Positions 34,131 through 42,772 of a stretch of 64,000 bases of DNA are shown here, one piece after another; within the stretch, counting starts at the first letter, position 1; each line of letters begins with the position of its first letter. The notes beneath the pieces were generated by a model. That model was not told the origin of the DNA, did no database searches, and worked only from the letters and a program-made list of their open reading frames with translations. This stretch comes from Capsulimonadaceae bacterium (lineage in GTDB: Bacteria > Armatimonadota > Armatimonadia > Armatimonadales > Capsulimonadaceae): NCBI GenBank assembly GCA_031292625.1, contig JARLGU010000001.1, forward strand, positions 1-64,000, written 5' to 3'. The translations under genes and the position numbers were made by a program.

Positions 34131-34262
34131 TTCGATCTAACCTTCCGTGGATAATATTGCGCCTCGCCGCGTCGCCGCGCGAGCGCCGCACTTGTAGAAT
34201 TATGGCGCGAGCCTGGGGTCGAAAGCTACCGGCGATTGGCGGATTGAACGACGCCCGTCTTC

Positions 34263-34778
34263 CTACCGCGACCGTTCGTATTCCTCGTCGGCGGGCAGAT
34301 CCTTGCCGGCGGCAGCCTTGACCGCGAGTGCGTCACATCGCTCGTTTTCGTCGTGGCCATCGTGTCCTTTTACCCAGACGAACGTTACCTTGTGCGTCTC
34401 GCAGAGCGCGAGCAACTCGGTCCAGAGATCGACATTGACGGCGGGTTGCTTGCTGGCCGTCCGCCAGCCGTTGGCGCGCCATTTTTTCGCCCAGCCTTTG
34501 GATATGCCGTTGATTAAGTATTGCGAATCGGAATAGAGCGTCACATCGCACGGGTAACGCAGCGATTGCAGACCGGTTATGGCGGCCATGAGTTCCATGC
34601 GGTTATTCGTGGTCTTGCGGAAACCGCCGGACAGTTCGCGGCGCTTTTCGCCATACTCGAGTATGACCGCGTAGCCGCCAGGACCGGGATTGCCGGTACA
34701 CGCGCCGTCGGTGTAGATGCTGACCTTCTTGCGCTCGCCGGGCGCGGAGGGGGCGAGAGGGCTTGCCAATTCGTTCAT
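34263..34778 (-). CDS. rnhA: Ribonuclease HI
   Basis: 171 residues. Cuts RNA in RNA-DNA hybrids, removing primers and R-loops. The four carboxylates are present: Asp24 ([10 protein letters not shown]), Glu62 ([10 protein letters not shown]), Asp84 ([10 protein letters not shown]) and Asp149 (NERCDALAV). The basic-protrusion region [18 protein letters not shown] matches the E. coli type. The 16-residue N-terminal extension ([17 protein letters not shown]) is unusual but short. Upstream lies copy D of the dispersed repeat, about 150 bases beyond the start. Confidence 0.96.
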   Translation of the reverse strand: MNELASPLAPSAPGERKKVSIYTDGACTGNPGPGGYAVILEYGEKRRELSGGFRKTTNNRMELMAAITGLQSLRYPCDVTLYSDSQYLINGISKGWAKKWRANGWRTASKQPAVNVDLWTELLALCETHKVTFVWVKGHDGHDENERCDALAVKAAAGKDLPADEEYERSR

Positions 34779-34930
34779 ACCGCATTATGGCCGCTGCAAG
34801 GCCTGCCGGTCTACGTTCAATGTAATTGCGAATTTGGACGCGTCAAAATGGACGCGCTCCTTCATCTTGTTCCATGGTCCTGTTTTCGGAAATTATTTTA
34901 TCGCGTAGAAGGTGTGTCATGAATTGGCGT

Positions 34931-35157
34931 TGCGAGAAAGATTCAGGACGGCTCGTGCCGCCGGGGCACTTTTTTGCCCGCGCCTCGTTCACTGCGGCAA
35001 TATACGATGCCTCGTCAACACGCGTAAGGCCTTTTGCAGCCAACATCCGATTGCAGCGCGCATCGGGAACCCATGAAAGCTCCGCGCCGGCCCTTTTTCA
35101 AAAACGGCCACGGCGGCCGGGGAGCCGTCTTGAAAGGCATTTCGATCTTTTTTACGC
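34931..35157 (+). repeat. Dispersed intergenic repeat, copy D (most complete)
   Basis: The clearest copy. Left end TTCAGGACGGCTC (about 34942) and right end GAGCCGTCTTGAA (about 35122-35134) are inverted repeats with a single G:T mismatch, so an RNA copy would close with a 13-bp stem. Inside are GCCGCCGGGGCACTTTTTTG, CGCGCCTCGTTCACTGCGG, TCGTCAACACGCGTAAGGCC, TTTGCAGCCAACATCCGATT and the inner hairpin GGCCCTTTTTCAAAAACGGC. Followed by a T-rich tail (ATCTTTTTTACGC). It lies between divergent rnhA and convergent cutA. Confidence 0.85.
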
Positions 35158-35321
35158 TTTTTTACTGAATATATCCGTTATGCGTTCAATAATGGCCATT
35201 GGCATTCCATGAAGAATATTGCCGGGGTGACCTGTTCTCTCTTTGCCGTCGATGTATGCCAGCGACGCGGCCTATAACCCGCGGGCGTCGGGACACCAAG
35301 ACAAAGCGATGAAGCGCACTC

Positions 35322-35645
35322 CTAATCGCCGCCAACGGATTCTTCGAGCCACGAGAAATACGATGGATTGCCGGGGGAGATCGGCACGACCGCGACACAG
35401 GGGCATTCGTAGCTGTGCAAGTCGACGACGGCTCTCGTCAATTCGCCAGTCAGCTCGCCCGTGGTTTTGACGATCAGCACGACCTCGTTTTCCTCATGCA
35501 CCTCGCCTTGCCAGCGGTAGATAGATTTCATGCCGGGAAGGATATTGGCGCACGCCGCGAGGCGTCGCTCGACGAGCGTGCGTCCAATGCGGCGAGCTTC
35601 GTCTTCCGTGGGCGTCGTGATATAGACGAGAACGTATTTGCTCAT
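35322..35645 (-). CDS. cutA: Divalent-cation tolerance protein CutA
   Basis: 107 residues. CutA1 forms a ferredoxin-like-fold trimer related to PII signalling proteins; it is linked to copper and other metal tolerance though its mechanism is unsettled. Sequence is typical: VYITTPTEDEARRIGRTLVE, RRLAACANILPGMKSIYRW, GEVHEENEVVLIVKTTGEL and the C-terminal LHSYECPCVAVVPISPGNPS. GGAGG lies about 8 bases upstream of the ATG at 35645, which decides against the longer open frame to 35795. It is downstream of the large helicase gene on the same strand, with a gap of 264 bases in which I see nothing. Confidence 0.95.
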   Translation of the reverse strand: MSKYVLVYITTPTEDEARRIGRTLVERRLAACANILPGMKSIYRWQGEVHEENEVVLIVKTTGELTGELTRAVVDLHSYECPCVAVVPISPGNPSYFSWLEESVGGD

Positions 35646-35909
35646 GATCGAACCTCCGAGGTGCTTGAGCCGTACGACTTGCTGGCTAATATCATAGATC
35701 CAAGATAAGGACTGCTCGTCGCAGGGGCAGCCGACGCGGCAAGCGGCAGCGTCACGCTGCATCTTTTGGCGGCTTCGCCGATTGGACTGTTGCAACAGTT
35801 GAATATCGTTGTCCGCAATGCTGATCTGTGTGACAGGCGAAGTTCAACCGAGCGCTGGCGCCTAGCGGGCTTGACGCAGCCGGCGCGGCAAGCGCTCTTC
35901 CCGTTTGCC

Positions 35910-38900
35910 TCACGCTGGACATGTAAACAGATATGGACATCGTGCGCACAAGCGCGCTTCGTTCGGGCGCGCTGGAAACTCGCTCCGGGCGATCCCGGCT
36001 GCGGCATCATCGTATTTCTTGACGCGTCCCGGCTCCCATTTCGGGCTTCGCGCGACGACGCGCTTAGCTCCGGTTTGCAGGTAACGTAGTTCGATCCGCG
36101 CGTTGCGGGACGGGGCCGTGTCGTCGGCGGCGCGTCTCAAGAGAGCCAGGTGCGGGCTCGTATGGTCGTCGTCCTGCGGGCGGCCGAGAATGTGGCGGGC
36201 GATCACGAGTTGTCCTGCGTCGTCGTACGCTACTAAATCCGCCGCGGCGCGCACATCGGCTCCGTCGAGACGCGCGATGAGCTTGTCGGAGCGATCGACG
36301 GGCCGCAACTTGTCCGTCGCCCATGCCTGTTGCGCCGCCTCCAGCATTTCGCGCGCGCGTCCAGCGAAGAGCTCGTCGTATGGCGCGGGCATTTCGCCAT
36401 GCCCGCGCGCCTGCTCGTCGTAGTGCGCTGAGAGATCCTCGATTCCGGGCGAGCGTCCCGCTTTCCATTCGCGGCGCAACCAGGTGAGCGAGTCATTAAT
36501 TGCGCGCGAAAAGACTTCGCCAGGCGTCAGTTGTCGAGTTGAGCCTAGCTGGGCGTGTACGGCGTAGTAGTATTGGCGCGGACAGCGGAGATAGACGTTG
36601 AGCTGATGCGAAGTGTACGATGCGCGGGCGGGAAGGTTGGGAATATTCTCCTCCGCCTCAGAAGCCAGCGGCGTCGATGACGTCGTTTTGGCCGCCCATC
36701 GCGTTTCGCGCACCCCGAGGCGATGCAGGTCTTCTTCGATAAACGAAAGCAGGGGGGACGCCGATAGCCTGGCGTTGTGCTCGCCGCCGGCTTCGCAACG
36801 CGAAAGGATCAAGTGTTCGCGCGCTCTCGAAATCGCGACGAAAAACAGACACTCCTCTTCGCCTTGATCGGAAAACGCACCGTTGCCGCCGGTATCGGCC
36901 ATGCCCGGAGGCTCGGGGATCACCGGGTCGCGCGGGCGCGGCGGAAATCGGCCCTGCGTGAGGTTAGGGACGAAGACGACTGGGAATTCGAGACCCTTTG
37001 CGGCGTGAGCGGTGATCATCGCGACCGCATCGTAGGACCGCGCCTCGTTGCTCAGGTCCAGCGTGGGCGTGTCGCCGGATGCAATCATGCGGCGGACGGC
37101 GTCCAGGAAGCGAATGCGTTGATCGGCCTGGGCGTTCGGAGTTACAAGCTCGTCTGTCGCATCGTCAGCGTCTCCGGTCTCCTCGGCCTGCTCGGTTCTT
37201 GCCTCGTAGACGCGGGCTAGCTCGATGAATTGGCGGACCGTGCAGATGCTGCGCAAGGTAGGCAAGTCGCGGACCGGTTGATCGCCGTCCGCGCCAAGCC
37301 GGTCACGAAGATACTGCGACTCCTGGAAAAGGAATCGTTCCAGGCAGAGAGCCGGGTCTGTTTCGTCGCCAAGCGCGAGAATCATCCGGCGAAGCGTTGC
37401 AAATCCCTGCGTCGACTCAAACGTGCTCGCGAACTCAGGGTCGCTTAGGGCGCTGACCACGCTCCTGTCGCTTCGTCCAATCGCCCTCGCAAGCGTGATG
37501 GCGTCGTCCGGCGTCATACCGATCTCCGGGATGAGCGCTAGCCTGATGAGGCCAATCGCGGATGATGGGTGTGCGGTCAGGGCCTGTAGGAGCGCGAGCA
37601 GATCCTTCGACTCAGGCCGGTCGAGTAAATTTTGCGCGCAAATCGCCGGTATATCGCGTTCCGCGAGGCTATGGGCAAGGATCTCCGCTTGATAGTGCGT
37701 CCGGCAGAGGATAGCCTGATTCGCATACGCCGTTCCGGCTTTGTGCAAAGCACGGATGCTGTCCGCGATTCCATCTGCCTGGGCTTCATCGGTTTCCGCG
37801 ACGGCGTACGTCACCGCCGGAAAGTCGCGCTCCGCAGTGCCGCGTGCGCTTTGCCATCCGGCCTCTCGCGCGGGCGCATTTTGCGCGGAAGCAGCCATGC
37901 GGGTCGACGCCGCGGAAAACAATTCGACAACTTCAGCTCGTGACCGGTAGTTGATCGCAAGCTCATCCTTGACGCCGTCCGCATAGTCCTTGTGAAATGC
38001 CGCGATATTGGCAGGGGACGCGCCGCGGAACCGGTAGATGCTTTGCCGATGGTCGCCAACCAGCCAGAGGTTCTCGCCGGACGGTCCGGCGAGCAGCCGT
38101 ATGAGCCTTGCGCAGGCTCGGTTCACGTCCTGGTATTCGTCGGCGAGGATGTGCGGATACTGCGCGTGAACTTCGTCTGCGACGCCGGGATTCAGTCGTA
38201 GAAGGCGCACAGGGAGCGCGATTAAGTCGCCGAAATCGATGGCATTGGCTTCCTTGAGCAGGTCCTGGTAGGTGGCGTATACCGATGCTGTTTCGATCGT
38301 GCGATTGGCGGCGCGGGCCTTTTTCAATTCCGTGTCCGCGTCTGGCGTCATTCGTTCGGCCAGTCTGGCATAACGCACCGGACCGCACAGTTCGTCCTTT
38401 GCGCGCGAAATAGCAGTGAGGATGTCGCGAAGATGCAGGGCCGGATTGTTGATGTCCTCCAGCTCAGAGAGCGCCAGGCGGCCCAGGTTGCGTTCGAGCA
38501 TATGAAATGCTTCCTGACCATCAAGCAAACGCCACCCGGGACGCAAGCCGACATGGTGTCCGTATCGGCGCAGCAACTCGAGACCGAATGAGTGAAACGT
38601 ACCGATCCAAGGACCGGCGCGCCTGCCGCCGATGCCGGAAGCAATCAGACGTTCGCGCATCTCCTCGGCAGCTTTGCGTGAGAACGTCAAGGCCAAGATC
38701 GACTCCGCCGAAACCTTACGTTCGAGCACGAGATGGACGCAGCGGGCAACGAGTGTTCGCGTTTTGCCCGTGCCAGGGCCGGCGCCGAGAAGAAACGGCG
38801 CTCCCGCCCATTCGGCGGCGCGCCTCTGCGACTCGTCCAGCGCGGCAGGAAGCGGCGGAGCCTCGGGGACCTGCGGGGGAGCGTGCTCCTGTGCGGGTGA

Positions 38901-39467
38901 GGTGGGCGCGCAGGGTGCGAGAATCGCCTGGGCGAACTGGGAGCGGACAAACGCCATAGACAGCCCGGTATTGCGCGCGACCGCGTTCGCATTCCAGCCC
39001 TCGCGGAAGAACCGGCTTCGCAGGTCGTCGATCGGCAGCAACAGCTCGGCGGCGAATAGGTTGGCTTCGTATTCGCGACGCTGCTGAGCCGAATAACCGT
39101 CCACGCGCGTCATCGCTGCGACAGGCGCACCGTCCGGATCAATCTGGTCGGTCAGTTCGTTTCCCGCCGCGCAATGGGGGGATTCGTCGTGCAGGACCAG
39201 ATGTGCGAACTCATGCGCGGCATCGAAAAGCCGTGCGGATGCCGCCTGCCGATCGCTTTGCCAGATCATCCCTGCATCACGGTCAAGCACCGCTTGCGCT
39301 CCGGCGAGCAGGAGATCATCCGCGGGAAGGACGACGCGCGCGATGCCCATTGCGCTTTCCGCCGCCGCAAGGATCTCCTCCGCCGGGCAGAGACAGCTGG
39401 CGTTTTCGATTATCGAGGATCGCCACTCGCGTGCGATGCGGCGAATCTGCTGGGCGTGTGCGTCCAT
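35910..39467 (-). CDS. ImmA/IrrE metallopeptidase - UvrD helicase - PD-(D/E)XK/Fe-S fusion protein
   Basis: 1185 residues in three parts. Residues 1-190: ImmA/IrrE (M78) metallopeptidase with zinc motif HEFAH (85-89) and the downstream Glu in REYEANLFAAELLLP. Residues 205-900: superfamily 1A helicase with Walker A GAGPGTGKT (228-236), Walker B LADEYQD (Asp443-Glu444), GDHRQSIYRFRGA, NYRS (506-509), HAAKGLEFPVVFVP and FVAISRAREHL. Residues 950-1185: RecB/AddB-like nuclease domain with Fe-S Cys 962, 1174, 1177, 1183; but the active-site D-x(n)-(D/E)xK reads Asp1077 then Ala1090-Arg-His, so nuclease activity is doubtful. Third gene of an operon with a sigma factor and an HTH-like protein. Likely role: DNA-end-stimulated helicase tied to proteolytic de-repression, in repair or defence (inference). 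Confidence 0.88.
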   Translation of the reverse strand: MDAHAQQIRRIAREWRSSIIENASCLCPAEEILAAAESAMGIARVVLPADDLLLAGAQAVLDRDAGMIWQSDRQAASARLFDAAHEFAHLVLHDESPHCAAGNELTDQIDPDGAPVAAMTRVDGYSAQQRREYEANLFAAELLLPIDDLRSRFFREGWNANAVARNTGLSMAFVRSQFAQAILAPCAPTSPAQEHAPPQVPEAPPLPAALDESQRRAAEWAGAPFLLGAGPGTGKTRTLVARCVHLVLERKVSAESILALTFSRKAAEEMRERLIASGIGGRRAGPWIGTFHSFGLELLRRYGHHVGLRPGWRLLDGQEAFHMLERNLGRLALSELEDINNPALHLRDILTAISRAKDELCGPVRYARLAERMTPDADTELKKARAANRTIETASVYATYQDLLKEANAIDFGDLIALPVRLLRLNPGVADEVHAQYPHILADEYQDVNRACARLIRLLAGPSGENLWLVGDHRQSIYRFRGASPANIAAFHKDYADGVKDELAINYRSRAEVVELFSAASTRMAASAQNAPAREAGWQSARGTAERDFPAVTYAVAETDEAQADGIADSIRALHKAGTAYANQAILCRTHYQAEILAHSLAERDIPAICAQNLLDRPESKDLLALLQALTAHPSSAIGLIRLALIPEIGMTPDDAITLARAIGRSDRSVVSALSDPEFASTFESTQGFATLRRMILALGDETDPALCLERFLFQESQYLRDRLGADGDQPVRDLPTLRSICTVRQFIELARVYEARTEQAEETGDADDATDELVTPNAQADQRIRFLDAVRRMIASGDTPTLDLSNEARSYDAVAMITAHAAKGLEFPVVFVPNLTQGRFPPRPRDPVIPEPPGMADTGGNGAFSDQGEEECLFFVAISRAREHLILSRCEAGGEHNARLSASPLLSFIEEDLHRLGVRETRWAAKTTSSTPLASEAEENIPNLPARASYTSHQLNVYLRCPRQYYYAVHAQLGSTRQLTPGEVFSRAINDSLTWLRREWKAGRSPGIEDLSAHYDEQARGHGEMPAPYDELFAGRAREMLEAAQQAWATDKLRPVDRSDKLIARLDGADVRAAADLVAYDDAGQLVIARHILGRPQDDDHTSPHLALLRRAADDTAPSRNARIELRYLQTGAKRVVARSPKWEPGRVKKYDDAAAGIARSEFPARPNEARLCARCPYLFTCPA

Positions 39468-39595
39468 GGAGAGATTAGAAGCCTTTCGGCCAACGTGACG
39501 GTTTCAGACGACAGGGCGATGCGGTCGCGTCGTGATTGCCGGCGCCGATTAAATCTAGCTGTTTGATGCCTGACCGGCGAGGGCCGCCGCCGGGG

Positions 39596-40255
39596 CTACT
39601 CATCAAGCCATTCATCGACTTGAGCTTGCTGCATCTCGCGCGATGCGACGGCGGTTCCAAGCGCGCGTGCGAACGGCTCGCGACGGATTGCGCCGTCGCT
39701 GTCTGCCAGGTCCGGTGCGGTTTTCGAGCGGTAGCTGGCTCCGGCGGCGAGCGTCGGCGGACCGCTCAGATAGGCGCGCAGGTCATCAGCGGCGCACCCA
39801 ATCGCGACGGCGATGCGCTGAATGGCCGGGGCCGGGACGGTCGCGGCATCAATCAAACGCCGGTCAAGCTTAACGAGGACCGAGCGCGCAAGACCGAGGG
39901 AGGCGCTGAGCTTAACCAGATCGAGGCCGTGGGCGCGCGCACGGTCAATGAGGCCGGTCAGCGGTACGGACGGCGCTTTAGAGGCGCTGAGCCGGCTGGC
40001 GATCAGCGCATCCGCGCGCGCCATGATCCGCGCATCGGCGGCGGCGTCTGCGGCGGTCTGCCGTGTGTTTGCGGCCTCCTGCGTGAAGGCGTAGTCGGCG
40101 ATTAACGCGGCGTGATCGGGGAAGGCGCGTAAGGTCATCGCAATAGCTTCAGCAGCGCTTGCGCCGCGTGCGATCGTTTGCTCATACAGATCGATCGCTA
40201 GATCCTCGGTGTCGACATCTTCTTGACGCACGCGCAATCTCTCTTCGTTAACCAT
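39596..40255 (-). CDS. HTH-like regulatory protein, partner of the sigma factor
   Basis: 219 residues, family not recognised. Residues 1-60 (DTEDLAIDLYEQTIARGASA, then AIAMTLRAFPDHAALIADYA) look like a helical interaction domain. Residues about 108-165 resemble a divergent XRE/Cro helix-turn-helix (ARAHGLDLVKLSASLGLARS, VLVKLDRRLIDAATVPAPAI, then IAVAIGCAADDLRAYL), the usual partner and cleavage substrate of ImmA/IrrE peptidases. The start ATG overlaps the sigma gene stop by 8 bases with GAGG in place, and the stop lies 128 bases before the helicase gene. Acting as repressor or anti-sigma factor, and being cut by the fused peptidase, are inferences from context. Confidence 0.72.
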   Translation of the reverse strand: MVNEERLRVRQEDVDTEDLAIDLYEQTIARGASAAEAIAMTLRAFPDHAALIADYAFTQEAANTRQTAADAAADARIMARADALIASRLSASKAPSVPLTGLIDRARAHGLDLVKLSASLGLARSVLVKLDRRLIDAATVPAPAIQRIAVAIGCAADDLRAYLSGPPTLAAGASYRSKTAPDLADSDGAIRREPFARALGTAVASREMQQAQVDEWLDE

Positions 40256-41033
40256 TGGCTTCGTCCTCCGAGCGCCACTCCGCGAGGTGTTTCGCGGCTC
40301 GTGCGAGATAGTTGCGGACGGTTCGTCCGCTGACGCCCATCATGGATGCGATCGACGGAGCGCCGTCGACGCCTGGTTCCTCGGGGTAGCCCGACCAGTG
40401 TTTGAGAAGAAAGGCCGTTCGGAGAGGCTGCGGCAGCCGCACGAGAGCATCGTCGATCACCGCATGCGTCTCCGGCTGGTCGAGATGTACGGCGTGTCTG
40501 TCGATGTCGACTGGACGCGGTTCCCTTTCGTCGTCCCAGTCGTCCCCTTCGTCGGCCACGATCTGGTCGAGTTCGCGACGTCTTCGCTTGAGCACATTCA
40601 GGGCGCGCCGGTTGAAGCAAACCCAGAATCGAATCTCCCAAAATCCCGCAGCCGGATCGTCGCTTAAGAGCTGGTCGTACAGGTCGGTGAGCACCTCGTC
40701 GACGACGTCTTCCGCGAGGTCGGGAGGATGAGCAAGCCGCCAAATCCGCATTTGGCGCGCCAGACGTCCGCTGACGCGCTTGGTGAGCAGACGAAGAAGT
40801 TCCGATGCGCCCGTATCGTCGCCGTCGCGCCGGCAACGCCGGACGAAATGCACGAGCGTCTCTTCGCCAATAGGCGCATCCCCGGCTGACGCCTCTACGA
40901 CCGCGGGGACAAGCCGTGTCCGAGGCAGGCGCGCTAGCCGCGCAACCTGTTCGGCAACCTCCGGCTCCATGACATAGCCGCCTGCGCGCGGAGCGGGTGA
41001 AGGGACGGTTGTGCTGATCGAACGAACGTCCAT
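40248..41033 (-). CDS. ECF-like sigma-70 family RNA polymerase sigma factor
   Basis: 261 residues. Region 2 (LLRLLTKRVSGRLARQMRIW, then DLAEDVVDEVLTDLYDQLL with the DxxQ/ExFx-type core helix, then FWVCFNRRALNVLKRRRREL) and region 4 (VIDDALVRLPQPLRTAFLLK, then IASMMGVSGRTVRNYLARAA) are recognisable. The linker between them is acidic (VADEGDDWDDEREPRP). I start it at 41033, where ATG comes 6 bases after a TATAAT, so the message is probably leaderless; the frame is open to 41231 but that extension is not sigma-like. First gene of the helicase operon. It may transcribe its own operon and further targets. Confidence 0.82.
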   Translation of the reverse strand: MDVRSISTTVPSPAPRAGGYVMEPEVAEQVARLARLPRTRLVPAVVEASAGDAPIGEETLVHFVRRCRRDGDDTGASELLRLLTKRVSGRLARQMRIWRLAHPPDLAEDVVDEVLTDLYDQLLSDDPAAGFWEIRFWVCFNRRALNVLKRRRRELDQIVADEGDDWDDEREPRPVDIDRHAVHLDQPETHAVIDDALVRLPQPLRTAFLLKHWSGYPEEPGVDGAPSIASMMGVSGRTVRNYLARAAKHLAEWRSEDEANG

Positions 41034-41062
41034 GCGCCTATTATACTGCAAATGGACGTTCG
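41023..41062 (-). promoter_or_regulatory. Sigma-operon promoter bracketed by an 11-bp perfect inverted repeat
   Basis: CGAACGTCCAT (41023-41033) and ATGGACGTTCG (41052-41062) are perfect complements, spaced by 18 bases that contain TATAAT on the minus strand (41045-41040). One arm covers the start codon of the sigma gene, the other the -35/-20 region. This is the layout of an operator for a dimer, or pair of dimers, that blocks polymerase, or of an alternative-sigma promoter. I could not find a good -35 hexamer. Confidence 0.7.
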
Positions 41063-41233
41063 CAACACGCGGCGAACCTAATCTGACGTGCGGCAAACGC
41101 ATCATGAACGCGGTAGCCTTGACTTCGTTGATAATGACGTTCTGCCCGCGCGATTCCTCGCAGGTATAATAATAGGCATTATGGGCGTGCGGCCACGATG
41201 CTTCGCGCCTGAAGCAAAGGATTTTTAGCACAA

Positions 41234-42613
41234 ATGGCGGCGCAAACCCTCGATCAGGTCGTTAACCTCTGTAAACGACGCGGTTTCATCTTCCCCGGCA
41301 GCGAGATCTACGGAGGTCTGCAGGGCACGTTTGACTACGGCCCTCTTGGCGTTGAGCTCAAGAACAACCTTAAGCGGCTCTGGTGGCAGCACAATGTCTA
41401 CGAGCGCGACGATATGGAAGGGGTCGATACCTCGATCCTGATGAACAAGTATGTCTGGAAGTACTCCGGTCATGAGGACACTTTCGTCGATCCGCTTGTC
41501 GACTGCAAAACCTGCAAAGGGCGCTTCCGCGCCGATAAGCTCAACGAGTGCCAGTGTTTGCTTCACCCCAAGCTAAAGCCCGGCGAATGCGAAGGCCAAC
41601 TGACAGAGCCGCGCGCGTTTAACATGATGTTCAAAACGCAGGTCGGACCGGTGGCGGACGATGAATCGTTTGCCTACCTGCGGCCCGAAACCGCGCAGGG
41701 CATGTTCGTCAATTTCAGCAACGTGCTTGTCTCGACCAATCGCAAGCTGCCGTTCGGCATTGCACAGATCGGCAAGTCGTTTCGCAACGAGATCACGCCG
41801 CGTAACTTTATTTTCCGTGTTCGCGAGTTCGAGCAGATGGAGATCGAGTATTTCGTGACTCCTGGCGTAGACGAGCAGGTGCACGAGGACTTCATTAAGG
41901 ACCATGTCGATTGGTGGGTCAACGTCGTCGGCCTCAGCCGCGAGAATCTGGATATGTACGAGGTGCCCGCGAAAGACCTGGCGCACTATTCCAAGCGTAC
42001 GGTTGACTTGATGTACAAGTACCCGATCGGCTGGGAGGAACTCGAAGGCATCGCAAACCGCACCGATTTCGACCTCGGTTCGCACTCCAAGGACCAGTCC
42101 AAACTGGGCCTGACCGCCAAGGTGATCGAGAACGAGCATTCCACCGAGAAACTGACGTATTTTGACCACGTCACCAATAAGCACCTCGTGCCGTTCGTGA
42201 TTGAGCCCTCGGCCGGCGTAGACCGCGGCGTGCTTGCGGCGCTGTGCGAGGCGTATACTGAGGAGAAGCTTGAGAACGGCGAGACGCGTGTGGTGCTCAA
42301 ACTCAAGCCCGCGCTCGCTCCGATTAAGGTGGCCGTGTTGCCGCTTAAGAAGAACGAGCCGCGTATTGTCGAACTGGCCAAGTCGATTAAGAATACGCTG
42401 CTCGCCAAGGGCGATATGCGCGCGGTGTACGACGAAACCGCGGCCATCGGCAAGCTGTACCGGCGCCAGGATGAAGTCGGGACGCCGTTTTGCATTACGG
42501 TGGATTTCCAATCCCTCGATGACGCGACGGTTACCGTCCGCGACCGCGACACGATGGGCCAGATCCGGCTGCCCATCGCGGACCTGTATGGTTACGTGCG
42601 CGAACGGATTTAG
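41234..42613 (+). CDS. glyS: Glycyl-tRNA synthetase (alpha2 type)
   Basis: 459 residues, the single-chain homodimeric class II enzyme that charges tRNA-Gly. N-terminus [20 protein letters not shown]; zinc-ligand region [20 protein letters not shown]; motif 2 [29 protein letters not shown]; motif 3 region with [16 protein letters not shown]; and an anticodon-binding domain starting [21 protein letters not shown] at 41165-41170 is a possible -10 box. Divergent from the sigma-factor operon. A strong hairpin follows the stop. Confidence 0.97.
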   Translation: MAAQTLDQVVNLCKRRGFIFPGSEIYGGLQGTFDYGPLGVELKNNLKRLWWQHNVYERDDMEGVDTSILMNKYVWKYSGHEDTFVDPLVDCKTCKGRFRADKLNECQCLLHPKLKPGECEGQLTEPRAFNMMFKTQVGPVADDESFAYLRPETAQGMFVNFSNVLVSTNRKLPFGIAQIGKSFRNEITPRNFIFRVREFEQMEIEYFVTPGVDEQVHEDFIKDHVDWWVNVVGLSRENLDMYEVPAKDLAHYSKRTVDLMYKYPIGWEELEGIANRTDFDLGSHSKDQSKLGLTAKVIENEHSTEKLTYFDHVTNKHLVPFVIEPSAGVDRGVLAALCEAYTEEKLENGETRVVLKLKPALAPIKVAVLPLKKNEPRIVELAKSIKNTLLAKGDMRAVYDETAAIGKLYRRQDEVGTPFCITVDFQSLDDATVTVRDRDTMGQIRLPIADLYGYVRERI

Positions 42614-42649
42614 GCGCGGGAAGCGTGCCTGATTTTCTCGGCTGAAGAC

Positions 42650-42676
42650 CAAGGGGCAGCGTTCTGCTGCCCCTTG
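42650..42676 (+). terminator. Hairpin terminator after glyS
   Basis: An 11-bp perfect stem, CAAGGGGCAGC (42650-42660) and GCTGCCCCTTG (42666-42676), loop GTTCT. Starts 37 bases after the stop. Followed by AATGCGTTGG, with no T-run. Confidence 0.65.
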
Positions 42677-42772
42677 AATGCGTTGGATGCTCTCATCGCT
42701 GCCGTTCTTCTTCTACGAATACGGCTCATCGTTCCTCGTTTACGTTCTCCCAAGCGTGGTACAATCCGTTTC

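Noticed and set aside
35910-39467. Reading the helicase as ordinary UvrD or PcrA
   Set aside because: The N-terminal HEFAH peptidase domain and the four-Cys C-terminal domain are outside the UvrD/PcrA architecture, and the length is about 1.6 times larger.
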